Shown in pieces: positions 34,890 to 46,089 of a DNA stretch of 64,000 nucleotides (the stretch's first letter is position 1; every line of letters starts with the position of its first letter). The stretch spans positions 65,354,864 to 65,418,863 of the forward strand of contig CM077115.1 in assembly GCA_039619475.1 (NCBI GenBank), written 5' to 3'. Origin of the DNA: Icerya purchasi (Eukaryota; Arthropoda; Insecta; Hemiptera; Monophlebidae). The notes below the pieces were generated by a model, which did no database searches, was not told where the DNA came from, and saw nothing but the letters and a program-made list of their open reading frames with translations. Both the position numbers and the translations under genes were made by a program.

Positions 34890-36799
34890 CTCAGATTCGC
34901 TAAAATAAAATTTATGAAAAAACACGACATCGTGCGATTGAGTACAGTTTGTATAAATTGCATGACACCGGATTTTGTATAAACTCTTTTTCAGTAGTCT
35001 GATAAAAGCAAATTTGGAAGAACTGGAATATGGCTAATAACACGCGGTAAAATTTAAGTAAATTGTACTCACTGAATTTTGCTTAGCGTTCATCGCTTAA
35101 AAGCTCGATTCGTTAAAAGAATCACCATCGCTGAAGTCCTTGTAACAGATAAGTCCTTTTTCGATACTTCACCTGTGTGTAACACTTTATTTTGCCAACT
35201 AGCGCAAATAGCGGCGGTTGCATAAAGCTCCGAACGAGAATATATGTACTTTGTTGTCGGTTCGCCTATTCCCCTTGTTACCTATCCGTTTGTGAAAACT
35301 CTCGCGAAAATAACTTTAAAGCGGCCAAATCCAATTATATAAACTGAGAACATTCAGGAACGTCAGTTTCAATTTCGCAACAAATATTCGACCATTGGAG
35401 CGCCGATTCAGTCATACTGTTCAAGAAACTTTGAACCTAAATAACTACGCATGTGCGAATTCGTAGATGCAAAGAACGCCTTCAATAACGACATCTTTTA
35501 TATAGAAGCAATGCCGAATTAAATTACAAAATGAACACATTACAATAACTATTCTATCTCTACCGGCCTCACGCAAGAGAGCATCTCAAGTCCGGTACTT
35601 TATATACTGATAGATTTTGCAGCGAATGATAACGTCACTACTTAAGAACTTTCGTAGCTATTTGTGTAACTTCCGGAAAATTAAAAAGGGCAATAACAAA
35701 AACTGGATGTCAAGTATTTTTATGGGTCTATTTAAGCAAACAAATAGAAATAAATTACGGGAATTGGCTTTTGATTAGCACTTTGATCTCAAATTAGAAG
35801 GTAAATTTAAGGCTGGTTAGGCACACGGTCTTATGCGGTAGGATTGTTTCGAAAAGGTGTACATTCCAATACGATGTTGCCATTTTAAAATGAGATCGTT
35901 AGACTTGCCGGTTTTTTCACTCTGGTACAATCATATTTCATTCATCGAAATTTTCAATTTTTTGGTAGACTAGTAATTAAAGTGCTCAGCTACCGAATGG
36001 AAGCTCGCAAATTCGACACTTGTCTCGTGCTGAATATAAATAGCTGTATGAGGTATATATGCCTAATGTGATTAGGCGTCAGAACAGTACAAGTAACCCC
36101 CTCCTCTTATTAGTGCAGTTGACCTATGTATGTTATGAATCTTAAATTCCTTCACGTCCTGCCAAGGGTATGGGACTCACTTCACATTGAAAGACACGAG
36201 ATGAAAAATTCGCTGGTAAAATATAATACAAACCGTTTAGAATCTCACTCAAATATATTAGCCATGAACTTACTTGATGGCAGTCTCTCGAATATATAAG
36301 TTTAAATGCTGAAAAACGTATGATTATTCATAAATTGTACGAGAAATAAACAGGGAACAGTGCCAGTTTTCTCGTGAACTGTATCGCATTACAGATTCAG
36401 TGTTAAATGGCGGCTTAGCCAGTTTTAATGCAAACCTGAAAGATTGTAAATATTATTATAGCTGGATTACTGTTTAGTCGTATCGCCGAGGTTTGTGATC
36501 GATGTTAGGATTTATATTCGTAGAGTTTTTGTTACTTTTGATTGATACAAGAATTCTGTCATGCGATCTTGATTGATCGTTTAGGCCTTTGCAAGTAATA
36601 CTGCAATTTTAAAGGCGTAATCTTTGGTTTGGATGAAGGTAAGTTTCACAGTGCCGTTGGGTTGCGTGTTGTCATATTGATATTTTACGGTCTCCTGAAT
36701 GTGTGATAATGCCATTACAATTTCAGTTTATAATGGAAATATTCTGGTTTATCGAAGACATTTTTGTAATTAAGATCCACGATAACATTATTGAGAACA
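34890..36799. other. No gene recognised; contains a short dispersed repeat at 36092-36190
   Basis: No motif-bearing frames. The only structure I can support is the segment listed separately, which is shared with 58.13-58.24 kb. Confidence 0.35.
36092..36190 (+). repeat. Short dispersed repeat, also at 58133-58240
   Basis: Shared blocks include ACCCCCTCCTCTTATTAGTG versus ACCCCCCTACTCTCATTAGTG-type sequence, then TGAATCTTAA / TAAATCTTAA and GGGACT(C/T)ACTT. Co-linear similarity spans about 100 bp. Not coding; SINE or MITE origin undetermined. Confidence 0.7.
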
Positions 36800-36958
36800 A
36801 TTGTAAATAGGATAAATACGGGACTGTCGATGGGGAACCAATTCTTAATTTCATTTATTGACCTATCCAAAGCGTTTGATTTAGTTGATCATGAGTTACT
36901 GATCAAGGACTTAGAAAATAATCTAGGCATTAAAAACAATCAACTTAAGTAGTTTAAG
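36800..36958 (+). mobile_element. Family J (Jockey/CR1-like) RT fragment
   Basis: The plus strand reads FLISFIDLSKAFDLVDHELLIKDLENNLGIKNNQLK, i.e. RT motif A (FIDLSKAFD) with its catalytic Asp. It overlaps the 5' end of the 13.6-15 kb copy and shares its in-frame TAG where the 55.6-kb copy has TGG (Trp). Confidence 0.82.
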
Positions 36959-37018
36959 TGATCTAAGCTCAAGTAGTTAGGTCAGTGTTGACACCGAGCT
37001 CATTTAAAATAAAAAAAA
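36959..37018 (+). mobile_element. Extreme 3' end of an I-like LINE (3'-UTR family A) with A-rich tail
   Basis: About 48 bp starting TGATCTAAG and containing GTCAGTGTTGACACCGAGC matches the reverse complement of 43336-43384, then ends in an A-rich tail. A severely 5'-truncated insertion beginning directly after the family J fragment. Confidence 0.8.
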
Positions 37019-37058
37019 ATACTTCCTTATTTATTTTATTAATACGATTGTTCTACTT

Positions 37059-37201
37059 ATTATTATTTTATTACTATTATTATTATTATTATTATTATTA
37101 TTTCCATGTTTCCCATTCTCCTTATTATTATTATCTCACAGCCTTATTATTTTACGGTCGGAACGAACGTCTTTGTGTCGGGATTATTATTATTATTATT
37201 A
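37059..37201. repeat. (TTA)n-rich region
   Basis: Triplet repeats at 37059-37102, 37123-37133 and 37182-37201; the last forms the insertion target of the hAT-like element that follows. Confidence 0.9.
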
Positions 37202-37202
37202 C

Positions 37203-37570
37203 CAAAGGCGCACGCAGGATTTTTTTTTGGTCGGGGCTAGAATTTAGCAGATGAGTTAGGGGGTGGTAACTCGGTACCTCGACTAAGTACCCATCTATTT
37301 CCGTGGTTTGTAAATTAAAATAAAAAAAAATAAAAAAAAAAATACAAAATTAACGAATATTATTTTTAAAAAAGTTACAAAACTGACGAATTTTATTTAA
37401 AAAAGAAAAATAATAATAGAAACGTAACATAATGTTTGTAATAAGCACAAATTAGATAAGCATACGAATTTTATTTAAGTAAAACAAAACATTACAAAAC
37501 AAAATTAAGATTTCGAAGATTTTTTGGGGGGAGCAATGGCCCCGTGGCACCCCCTTTGGGTGCGCCAATG
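37203..37570. mobile_element. 368-bp non-autonomous hAT-like element with perfect 8-bp target duplication
   Basis: The left end begins CAAAGGCGCACGCA. The right end in reverse complement begins CATTGGCGCACCCA (11 of 14 match). Flanking 8-mers are identical: ATTATTAC at 37195-37202 and 37571-37578, although the target lies in an (ATT)n tract, which lowers their weight. Termini share CA(W)(W)GGCG with the 15.2-kb element. The interior is AT-rich and non-coding. Confidence 0.82.
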
Positions 37571-37623
37571 ATTATTACTATTACTATTACTATTATTATT
37601 ATTATTATTATTATTTTATTATT
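37571..37623. repeat. (ATT)n microsatellite
   Basis: Continuation of the triplet repeat interrupted by the hAT-like insertion. Confidence 0.95.
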
Positions 37624-38066
37624 ACGTTCATTACCCGTTTTAGATTTTATGGTAGTGGTTGATAAATTTAAATGATATACGCGCTATATTTGGACGGTAA
37701 TGCGAAAAGTAATAGGAATGTTGAAAAATTTACAAAAGATGTATTATTAATTAATTCGGATTTCAATTTTCATTCATCTAGACGGCTTAAGGGCATGTTG
37801 CGATTGATACGGTTCATTGTGTGCGGCCTGCAGTGGAAGTAGGGCAAGCCGACACGTGGCTTGTTAAATTTATTTTGATGATAAACCTTTACACCGGCTA
37901 CCCTATTAGCGTGAAGAACGACGCTTCAAATGTCTCTCGGGCACAACATGTTTTCTTATAACTGCCGAATGTATTTTTCCACAATTTTCCAATTCGGTTC
38001 TTCATTCGACTAGCTCGGATTATCCTCGCTTGTTCTGCTGCTAACGACCTTTCCAGAACTTATTAC

Positions 38067-38110
38067 TATATATATATATATATATATATATGCGCGCGCG
38101 CGTGTGTGTA
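38067..38110. repeat. Compound (TA)n(GC)n(GT)n microsatellite
   Basis: TA alternation, then GC, then GT; dinucleotide conversion series. Confidence 0.95.
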
Positions 38111-39087
38111 TATGAGCCCGTATTCGTTTACAGCTAATAAACTGTATTTCTATAAAGCAGTTTTATGCTATTGGCTGATGTCGGATGCTGATTTTTTCAT
38201 CTTATTAAAAACTTTGCTTTACCAAGTTTTTGGTCGGAAGCCTACTTACATTTCAGATAATGATGTAGTTTCAGATCATATTATATTTTTCACTTTTTTC
38301 TTTCTGCAATAGTCATTTGTAACTTTTGAAAATGAATTTAAATTCAATTCCACTATTCATTTCACGGTTTTTTTGTATATAACATCAAAGTTTAGATTCA
38401 AAATATTCAATATTTATCGGTGATTTGAAATTATCAATCCAGCTGGTTCTGATGGAAGTTAATGCGAGTTATCCGAAATGTTAATCTGGTAATTTTATTA
38501 ACATAATATTTACCGAAAATAATTTCATTTGCAATTAAAAATGATTTTTGATAATTTAGATTTCTCATTTTAATTTTTCTTTTTCAGTCTGCAGGTTATA
38601 AATGATTATTCTTAATATTAAGTTATTTAAAATAAATCTTCGACCGCTTTTGCATCTTAATTGATTTATAGTAATTTAACGATTGTAATCTTTTGAAAGC
38701 ATTTTCGATACCTAATTTTTGCCTAAATCCATATGAATTCTACCCGAAGTAATCGTGATATTATTTGTTTAAAATTAACTGAAGTATAATTTTAATTGAT
38801 TCGCTTTTATGTTTTTATGAATATAACTTTTGAAAATATTAAAAAAATCATTTATTACTTGAATTTTAATTTTCCAGTAATTTTGAATAGTGCACAAATA
38901 AAACCAATTTGGGGCATAATTATACCACGTACAAGTAAGCAATTTTTAAATTAAATCCGATAACTAAATATTTATAGAATCGAAATTAATTAAAAATACT
39001 GAATTTCGTTTTAAAATATTTTTTCAAAAAAGTAATGAAACTAGCCTAGTTTTTATTTTAATTTCTTTAAGTCAGCATGTCATATTT

Positions 39088-39097
<10 letters not shown>

Positions 39098-39145
<48 letters not shown>

Positions 39146-39160
39146 ATATATATATATATT
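39098..39160. repeat. (TA)n microsatellite
   Basis: About 60 bp of TA with one TTA interruption near 39141. Confidence 0.95.
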
Positions 39161-39236
39161 ATCGTGTGCTCACTCTTTATATCTCAAGAGTAAGAAGCCT
39201 TTGAGCTATTATCAAGCTATCTCACGGCAGCCCAGT

Positions 39237-39905
39237 CCGCCGTGTCCACTGAATGTCACAAAGTAAATATACTTGTTGACAGAAATAATGTATATTTACT
39301 AATACTAATAAAAACTATAGCACTTGATGATTTGTTTTTATTACTAATATGATTAAATTTTTATTATCGAACATTGAAACAAAAAAAAAACTATTCACAA
39401 TAAATCAACAACGAACAGCGATTACAAAAAAGTACATATATAATTCTTCGGAAGATGATTTAATTAACAATTATCGCGGGTTCGCTGACACTCAACGCTT
39501 CGATCATCGTACTCTATCAGAGTAAAAACGGATACTACTCCCTGACGAACGAGCGCAAGACTCGCGAAAACCCAGGTAGTCGATCAGCTGTCGGTACTGC
39601 CCGACCAGTCGCAACGACACATCATGCTTATCACACGCGTAATTTTTGGCAAAATTACGTCGCTTTAGTCGGGCAGTGTATCCGCGTCTAGCCTTAGTTA
39701 ATTTTACGTTATTATAATTGTGTTGGTACGGCATCGGAATTACATTCCGACTTCGCAACCGTTCGAACCATTTAATCAGCTACGCTACTTTACCCGGTTC
39801 GAACATTACTTGAGAAATATCTATACGAAATACTATGCTGTGTGTTGATCTATAAGAAATAAAATAAAAATATAAAATTTAATCCATGTCTTTCATCTCC
39901 CACAG
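39237..39905 (-). mobile_element. Possible LTR retrotransposon end (LTR plus primer-site-like flank)
   Basis: Read on the minus strand, a segment beginning TGTGGGAGATGAAAG near 39904 and ending CTGTCAACA near 39279 is followed by TTTGTGACATTCAGTGGACA, which resembles the primer-binding-site neighbourhood of arthropod LTR elements (TTGGTGAC...). AATAAAA signals occur before the proposed end. A frame of 84 codons (39758-39504) lies inside and is basic but unrecognised. There is no second LTR, gag or pol. Judged from pattern memory only; could be unrelated sequence. Confidence 0.3.
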
Positions 39906-40547
39906 CATAGTAAAACCAGAATTCCAATCACAAAATCAATATTTTATTTACGTTACTCAACTGTAGGCTCATGACAATATATATATATACATATATATAT
40001 ATTATAGCAGCTCAAATGGGCGTGGATCCAGTCAAACTACGATAAACGGTTTTTTTTCTTATAGTTTTATTAGGGCCTGTCGATGGTCGCCAGTCTGTTA
40101 CGTTGCGGCCAGATCAGTGATAAACAATAATGCTACCTATTAGATGATATTTATTTGCTAATTTCTCTTTTTTCTTAACTTTTTCACCAGTTACTTCGAC
40201 TTTTTGTTTATTTTTGTTTTTATGTTGTTGTTTTTTTTAACAGTGCCGCTCAGGCATGAGATAGAGCCGAAAAGTTGCCAAACTTACCCATTTACTCCAC
40301 ACACGCCATAATGACGTACTCAGGCCTAGGTTTTATTATTATTATTATTTTTTTTTTTTATAAAAGCTTCACGTAACAACACACGGAACGGAAATGCAGC
40401 TGCACCTAAAGGTATATATTGTACACAATTTAAATGTTTCACATCACACACAAATAAATTCGGGACACCGATTCCGGATACACACAAACGAACCCACTCA
40501 CTCGAATTATTCACAACACAAATTAATAAAATATATATATATATTTA
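39906..40547. other. No gene recognised
   Basis: TA tract near 39978-40003; CAAATGGGCGTGGATCC at 40013 looks like a hAT end, but no matching partner was found. T-runs at 40231-40240 and 40340-40362. Confidence 0.3.
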
Positions 40548-40640
40548 TATATTTTTTTTTTTTTAGCTCGTCAAGCAGGAACCTCACCCAGAAACAATAG
40601 GGCCTGTACGGGAGTCCCACGCCGGCTCCTCTCAGCCCGC
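40548..40640 (-). mobile_element. Extreme 3' end of I-like LINE (3'-UTR family B) with poly(A) tail
   Basis: On the minus strand: TATTGTTTCTGGGTGAGG, then TTCCTGCTTGACGAGCT and an A-tail (T-run 40551-40564 on plus). It matches the UTR of the 29.7- and 55.95-kb copies. G/C-rich DNA up to about 40750 may belong to the same element. Confidence 0.65.
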
Positions 40641-42329
40641 TCCTCAGTTGACTCCGGTGAACTTTACGTTCTCTAAAAGCTGGCTGTCCGCGGTTTTGCC
40701 TTAGCTTCCTTCCCGCACTCGACTCGCTGTTGGGATAGCTGCTACGTTTTTCTACTTAACCACTCTTCGAGTTTTCTTTTGTTTCAACTAGATATTGATT
40801 GACTAGTTAATAACTGGTTTGCTTTTGTCTTTATCAGGAACTTGATCGTAACCGTGATTTAGATGAACGCAGAGACAATAACTAAATGTATATCCATACC
40901 GTCGTCCAAAATCACTTGGAAATTACAAATTAAATCATATCCGTTCCTATTTTCCCGTAAATTAAAGACGATTAAGAATTGATTCTATAAAATTCCTGCT
41001 CTACCCTGCTGTGGCTGAAATGCCATGATACCCCCCAAGAAATAACGAAGAAACTAATCGACTTCCAGCATCCTCAATGCCTGAAGATGACAATTACCGC
41101 TAAATGACATCATCCATTTGAAACTTTCATTTTCATTATTATCGTCGGTTGGCAGATAAAAATCGTGATATCACTGAATCATGGTTATATCGAATTATTA
41201 TTGTTATTATTAAACATCGAAGTTAAATCTCGACTAGAAACTAGCCGATAGCGTGACTAATACGACGACAAATACATACACTTTTCTCTTTGCATCACGC
41301 ATCATCATCCTCCAACCGTTATCGCATTCACATCATCGACCTTTTCGCTCACGCCTCTTTTGCTGTCTCATTCGACGGACTTACTTTATTGATAACCATT
41401 ATTCTCCGCCTCAATTTAATCTGCCCACCTTCTATTACACGTCGATGTTCAGTTTCACACACATACACCAAGCATCTCACATCATACTGTGTGAACCGAA
41501 CCACGCATCATTCTTACCATCACCGTTATTAGCTGCCTCTGCACGGTTCACACACGGAATCTCTCTTACATTATTGTTACAATCGAAACACACACTTGTC
41601 GCAATTTTACCTCTATCACCGTGTAATTCGATAATTCATAAATATTTATTTCCATCTAACCGATTAAACAGATCATTTACTCCCACGATTTCATGTTGTT
41701 CTTTCTTCCTTTTCTTTTCTCCTTTTTTTGACAGTATTTTTTATTTTTATTTAACTAAATAACGTATACTTAACACTTATTAGATATATACACCGTCAAA
41801 TATTATGTAATAACAAAAATTAATCCACATCAAAATTGGAGTAAAATGCTTTTAGTAAATTTATATTTTTCATTCTGTGCCAAAATTAAACTTTTGGCTA
41901 ACTTTAATACAATGCTAAGTGTTGTTTTGACTATAAATTATGTACATATATATTTCTTTTTATTTAAAGCCAATTCATTTATACATTAAAGATAATTCAT
42001 AACATACGACACGAATATTTAAATAAAATTATAAACATTTTTTTTTTTTTTTTACGCTTACCAAATATATTTAAGATAACGAAATCTGAAACACGCACAA
42101 TTCATTTTCGACCGTGTCTCCTGACCCCAATATCATAAAACAGAGCTTCACGGTTCTATGTAGGTATTATGAAACCTACACATTCTCTTAATGTCGAAGC
42201 TCTCAGTGAAGAATTTCTTACTTTTACACGTATATATTTTCGACATAATTCTATCGCCTGTATTCTAAACTATTCCATCATTTCTTAGTTAAAATAAATT
42301 CAATTTACTCATCGACCCTCTCTATATCG
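40641..42329. other. No gene recognised
   Basis: A 169-codon plus frame (41253-41762) is pyrimidine-rich with no domain and is probably compositional. T-run at 42042-42053. No repeat homology seen. Confidence 0.35.
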
Positions 42330-42905
42330 TACAACAATAACCTAGGTACGCAGCTGAATACTACAGGGGGATCTAAAGCGGAAATCGAAAGTCGGATTGA
42401 ATAGTCGAGAAGCGCATTCAACAAGATGAGGAAAACCTTGACAGCCCACGATCTTAGTTCGGAATTAAGGGTTCGAATTCTACAGTGTTACATATGGTCT
42501 ATCTTACCTATACGTCTGTGAGACTGGACTTTGAAGAAAAACACCTTGAATCGATTACAAGTTTTCGAATTGTGTTGCTACCGAAGAACTTTGAAGGTAC
42601 CTTGGACAGCTAAGAAGATCAACCAAGCGATACTCAGGGTTATAAAAAAAGACCGCGAATTTATCAATTTAGTAAAGATTTGAAAATTGAAATACACCTT
42701 GCTACAAACGATTTTGATGGGAAGAATTGAAGGTTAAAGAAGAATTAGACGGAGGAAACATACTTGGTTCTGTGATATCAAGACGTGAACAGGATTAAAT
42801 ACGGAGTGGTTGGTACACTCCTCTTACCACTGAGAGCGGTACCAGAATATAATTAAGACTTCGCTAGATGGCCACCCATGACCAAGATCGGTCGGGACAG
42901 CAAGA
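42330..42905 (+). pseudogene. RTE-like LINE C-terminal fragment
   Basis: The plus strand reads YLGTQLNTTGGSKAEIESRI, RSAFNKMRKTLTAHDLSSEL, RVRILQCYIWS, KKNTLNRLQVFELCCYRRTL, KVPWTAKKINQAILR and, after frame changes, MGRIEG and GLNTEWLVHSS. These are consecutive post-RT blocks of RTE-like proteins (family YLG, EMWCYRR, IPWT, WTGLN). Stops and shifts make it non-functional; RT catalytic motifs are lost upstream. Confidence 0.83.
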
Positions 42906-43308
42906 AGATATATATATCATATATACATATACACATTCTTCTCTCTCTTCCAACTACAATTTCATTTTTCTGATCAACCTCTACAGTTATGTGACACACA
43001 CCTAGGTTTCAGACCTCCTTCTTTTCATGTACCGTTTTTGGTATTCTTTCCACAGTCCCGTTCTTGATTAACGTGAGTTAGTGATATTTTCCTTGGGTTT
43101 TCCCCAACTATTCGATTTTCCCACATTTACGAGATGCATGTCTTTTGTTTCTCTTATATTCCTGTTTCGGTTTCATTTGTTCGTTCTATCTCGCACCAAA
43201 TTTATTCTAACCCTTAGGAAACGTAAATTGATTGGGTTATGTTTAATCAGCGCATCTGAAAAATGAAAAAATAAATAAACTCGCAACCACTGTAAAAAAA
43301 AAAATGTA
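42906..43308. other. No gene recognised
   Basis: Pyrimidine-rich flank of the RTE-like fragment; short frame at 43081-43266 without motifs. Confidence 0.3.
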
Positions 43309-43955
43309 TATCCCATATTTTTTTATTTTTTTTTTAAATGGGCTCGGTGTTAACACTGACCCAACTACATGGACTTAGATCACCTACTCAGATTCTGAGG
43401 CGATTGGAGGTAGAAAGTATAAAGGAAAGAAGGAGGGGAATAACGGCTGGAGATGGGAAAGAAAGGATAAAGGAAGCATTGAAAGGGGTAGGAAGATCGA
43501 ATGCCAAAAGTTCGGCGTATAGATGAGAGTACCCAGGAAAAAGAGCAGGGCATTCAAAAAGGATACGGTTGGGGTCGCATATAAAGGGAGGATCAGTAGA
43601 GTGGAGAGGGCAAAAGGGAGAAGGTGAAAGAGAAAAAGAAAAACGAGCAAAAGGGAAGGAAGGAATGATCAGGTCTTAGTCTGATTAAAGAAACAAGGGA
43701 AGAAACTGGTACCATGGCTGTGAATTGGGAGTAGGCTGTAGGAGGAGGTAGAAGGAGGAGCGATTGAAAAAAATGGAAGGGTAGATGTCAATCCATGGTC
43801 TGATATGGAGACTTGCAGAGAGGAAAAGGATGTTTGAGGCCGGAAAATGCGGAAGGAATGGATCATTGAGAGACGCCGAGCGAGCTAGAATACCGAAATC
43901 TTCATCAAAAGACATTGATGTACTTTTAAAAACTGCATCCGGTTCTGCCTTCGAA
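43309..43955 (-). mobile_element. I-like LINE 3' fragment (3'-UTR family A)
   Basis: The minus frame 43915-43685 gives ILARSASLNDPFLPHF, SASLHIRPWIDIY and FFNRSSFYLLLQPTPNSQPW, corresponding to residues about 477-540 of the 56-58 kb protein (ADSLAQIAVSS..., HVRFWSDFY, SSFYFSIQPNLPTRPW). Then CPLHSTDPPFICDPNRILFE and PTPFNASFILSFPS match its Cys/His block and tail, across frame changes. The 3' UTR contains GTCAGTGTTAACACCGAGCC and an A-rich tail (T-run 43318-43336 on plus). Confidence 0.8.
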
Positions 43956-44107
43956 AAAAAAAAAAAATAAATAAATAAATAAAAACTTATTTATCTTTTT
44001 TATTGGATATTAAAAGCGGAAATAGAACAATTTTGGCCTTGTTAAAGTATTCAACCAAGCTCAATAGCATAGAAAACAAATATAATGTTTTCGTAATCTT
44101 TCACAAT
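43956..44107. other. A-rich run with AAAT repeats, then anonymous sequence
   Basis: Run of A at 43956-43968 followed by AAAT units on the plus strand at the 5' side of the LINE fragment; possibly the tail of an older plus-strand insertion. Confidence 0.35.
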
Positions 44108-44310
44108 TGTTTTTTTTTTTTTTTTTTTTTTATGAAATACCGTTTTTAACTACTAAGGTTATCACGGTGAGAGCTGCCCAGGCTACCTAAAGACCACCCA
44201 ACAGTCCGCCATCCTGAATGAACTTCTTCAAGGTGTTATATGATTTGTCGCTTAATATTTCTGGTAACGTTGTGAAAGTGCTTGGACAATTGTTAATAAT
44301 TTCACCGGAC
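44108..44310 (-). mobile_element. 3' end of RNase H-type LINE (3'-UTR family D) with poly(A) tail
   Basis: A T-run (44110-44131) marks the tail of a minus-strand insertion. The adjoining GTTTTTAACTACTAAGGTTATCACG aligns with the 10.90-kb copy (GTGTTTAACTACTGGGGCTATTACAG-type sequence, compared by eye). The minus frame reads ILSDKSYNTLKKFIQDGGLL, comparable to ILSNAPPAVAAVLAFMRSSD at the same place in the 10.9-kb copy. Confidence 0.7.
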
Positions 44311-46089
44311 GAAGAACTTGTGTTTCTTTTTCAAAATGACGCATTTAAAAAAAAATTTGTTATTAAAATAATTTCGATAGAAAAGGAACACGTTCACTGG
44401 TAGTGCATCCCCGTTAAAAAAAGAGCGAGCAAAAGGAACGGCTTAATTAGAATTTTCTGGTCTAAGAAATTTCTTTCAAGCACGCCCAGTTGCCACTTAC
44501 CGACTATAAATTTTGATGGAGAAAAGTTTCCCAATAAAATTACTTACACATCGATCGACCATTTGAGCTGACTCGATTTTATCCTTTTGACACCGACCGC
44601 GACGCGGCTTGCTTCGTAGAAATTTTCAAACAAGCCCGCGCGTTTTTATTAAAACGCTCTCCGTACCCCGGGCCTGGCTAGTTTAGGTTTTTCTATTTCA
44701 TGTTTTTTTTTTCTTCTATCATCATTGTCACCGTTAATTGCATACATTCTGAAACGGGCCATCGTCATATTTTAGGCAAAAAATATTGCCGTTATCAATG
44801 TTTCTGCTCGGTCTAACGTAAAAAGTAATAAAATTTTTGATTATCGGCTAGTCGAGACACCGTGTTTTATTACAAAACGTTCTCCGCTCAAGGTGATACT
44901 GCGCGTTATTATTAAAATGTATACGACGTAGATGTTAAATTAGCAAATCCGATCGGCCGAGGAACCCTTTCCGGCTGATGGAAAAAATTCATTTCAAAAT
45001 TATTTCTTCGAATTTTACACGATTAATTAGTTACCGGTCTGAGCCTGTTTGTTATTTCTTTCGACCTGACAATAGGAAGTCAGTGTAGGAATGTGAACTA
45101 AAGAGGGGATAATTTTTTTGAAAAATGTAACGACCGAAACCGTCGATCAAAGTTAATAGGATAAATATTATCACGACATAACCGAGAAAATGTGTTTCAA
45201 CATAATAATTAGGAGACAGTTGGGGTGAGATTGATGCTAGAACAGAGCAGCAAAAGTTTGAAATACGAAGAATTGTGGTAGTAGTGATTTAAAACATTAA
45301 AACGCATAGTAAAACATCATTTTTGTGAATCACTGACTTCTGAGCACATATCGGTTACTACTGTATTGTACTTAATTGTGGATTAAGCGAAGATGCTGAT
45401 AAGAAATAAAAAAAAAAAAAAACGAAAAAAAACAGGATTTTTAAGGAAAAATAAATGAATGGAATAAACTATTATTTTAACATTATATATTGCAGATTTT
45501 TGAATACGGGTTTTCCATCGAGACATGTTGTAGGTAACACATGTGCTAAAACGAAAAGGGTGTGGGAACAGAAAAATCGAATCGATAAAAAATAAAAATG
45601 TTAAAAAGATTCTTCATTGACCGTAAATATTATTTTGTAAAAAAAAACAAAAATAAAACCTTTTCAACACGGTCGATTGAATAAGACGCATCAACTAAGA
45701 CGAAAAATAATTTCAATCGTTTTTAAATTTATTATCGAAATTACAAAGTGAATGACCCCTAATTTAAAAAAAAAAAAAAATCTATTCGAAGTCTGATAAT
45801 TTTGTCTTTCTTCGTTGCTGCGCGTAAAAAATTACGAGACGCGAGCACGCACGTAGCTTAACGTGGGACTAAGCACGAGCACAAACGGCAAGAACGTCGG
45901 AAGATGTGGCTGGACAATACTGAAGTATGTGTTTTCCATATCGTAGACGGTCGATGCTCAGTAGAAACGCGATGATTGGATGTAATTTTTAAGTCTAAGC
46001 ATGGCGTATATGGAAATTCGATACTTACCGAAGAGGATACCTTTTTGATTTTACTCAAATTCTAAATTTTCGAACGTTTTTGTTGTTCC
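44311..46089. other. No gene recognised
   Basis: A-rich runs near 45410-45435 and 45765-45780. The minus frame 46058-45858 (66 codons) has no domain I can name. No repeat partners found. Confidence 0.35.

Larger units (their letters stand above)
37624..39236. other. No gene recognised; TA microsatellites
   Basis: TA tract 38067-38091 followed by (GC)n and (GT)n to 38110; long TA tract 39098-39160. Between them AT-rich sequence without motifs. Confidence 0.4.

Noticed and set aside
40013..40330. hAT-like end CAAATGGGCGTGGATCC
   Set aside because: No inverted partner and no 8-bp duplication found.
41253..41762. 169-codon plus-strand frame
   Set aside because: Pyrimidine-rich composition, no domain, no homologous segment in the window and another open frame overlapping it; likely a compositional accident.
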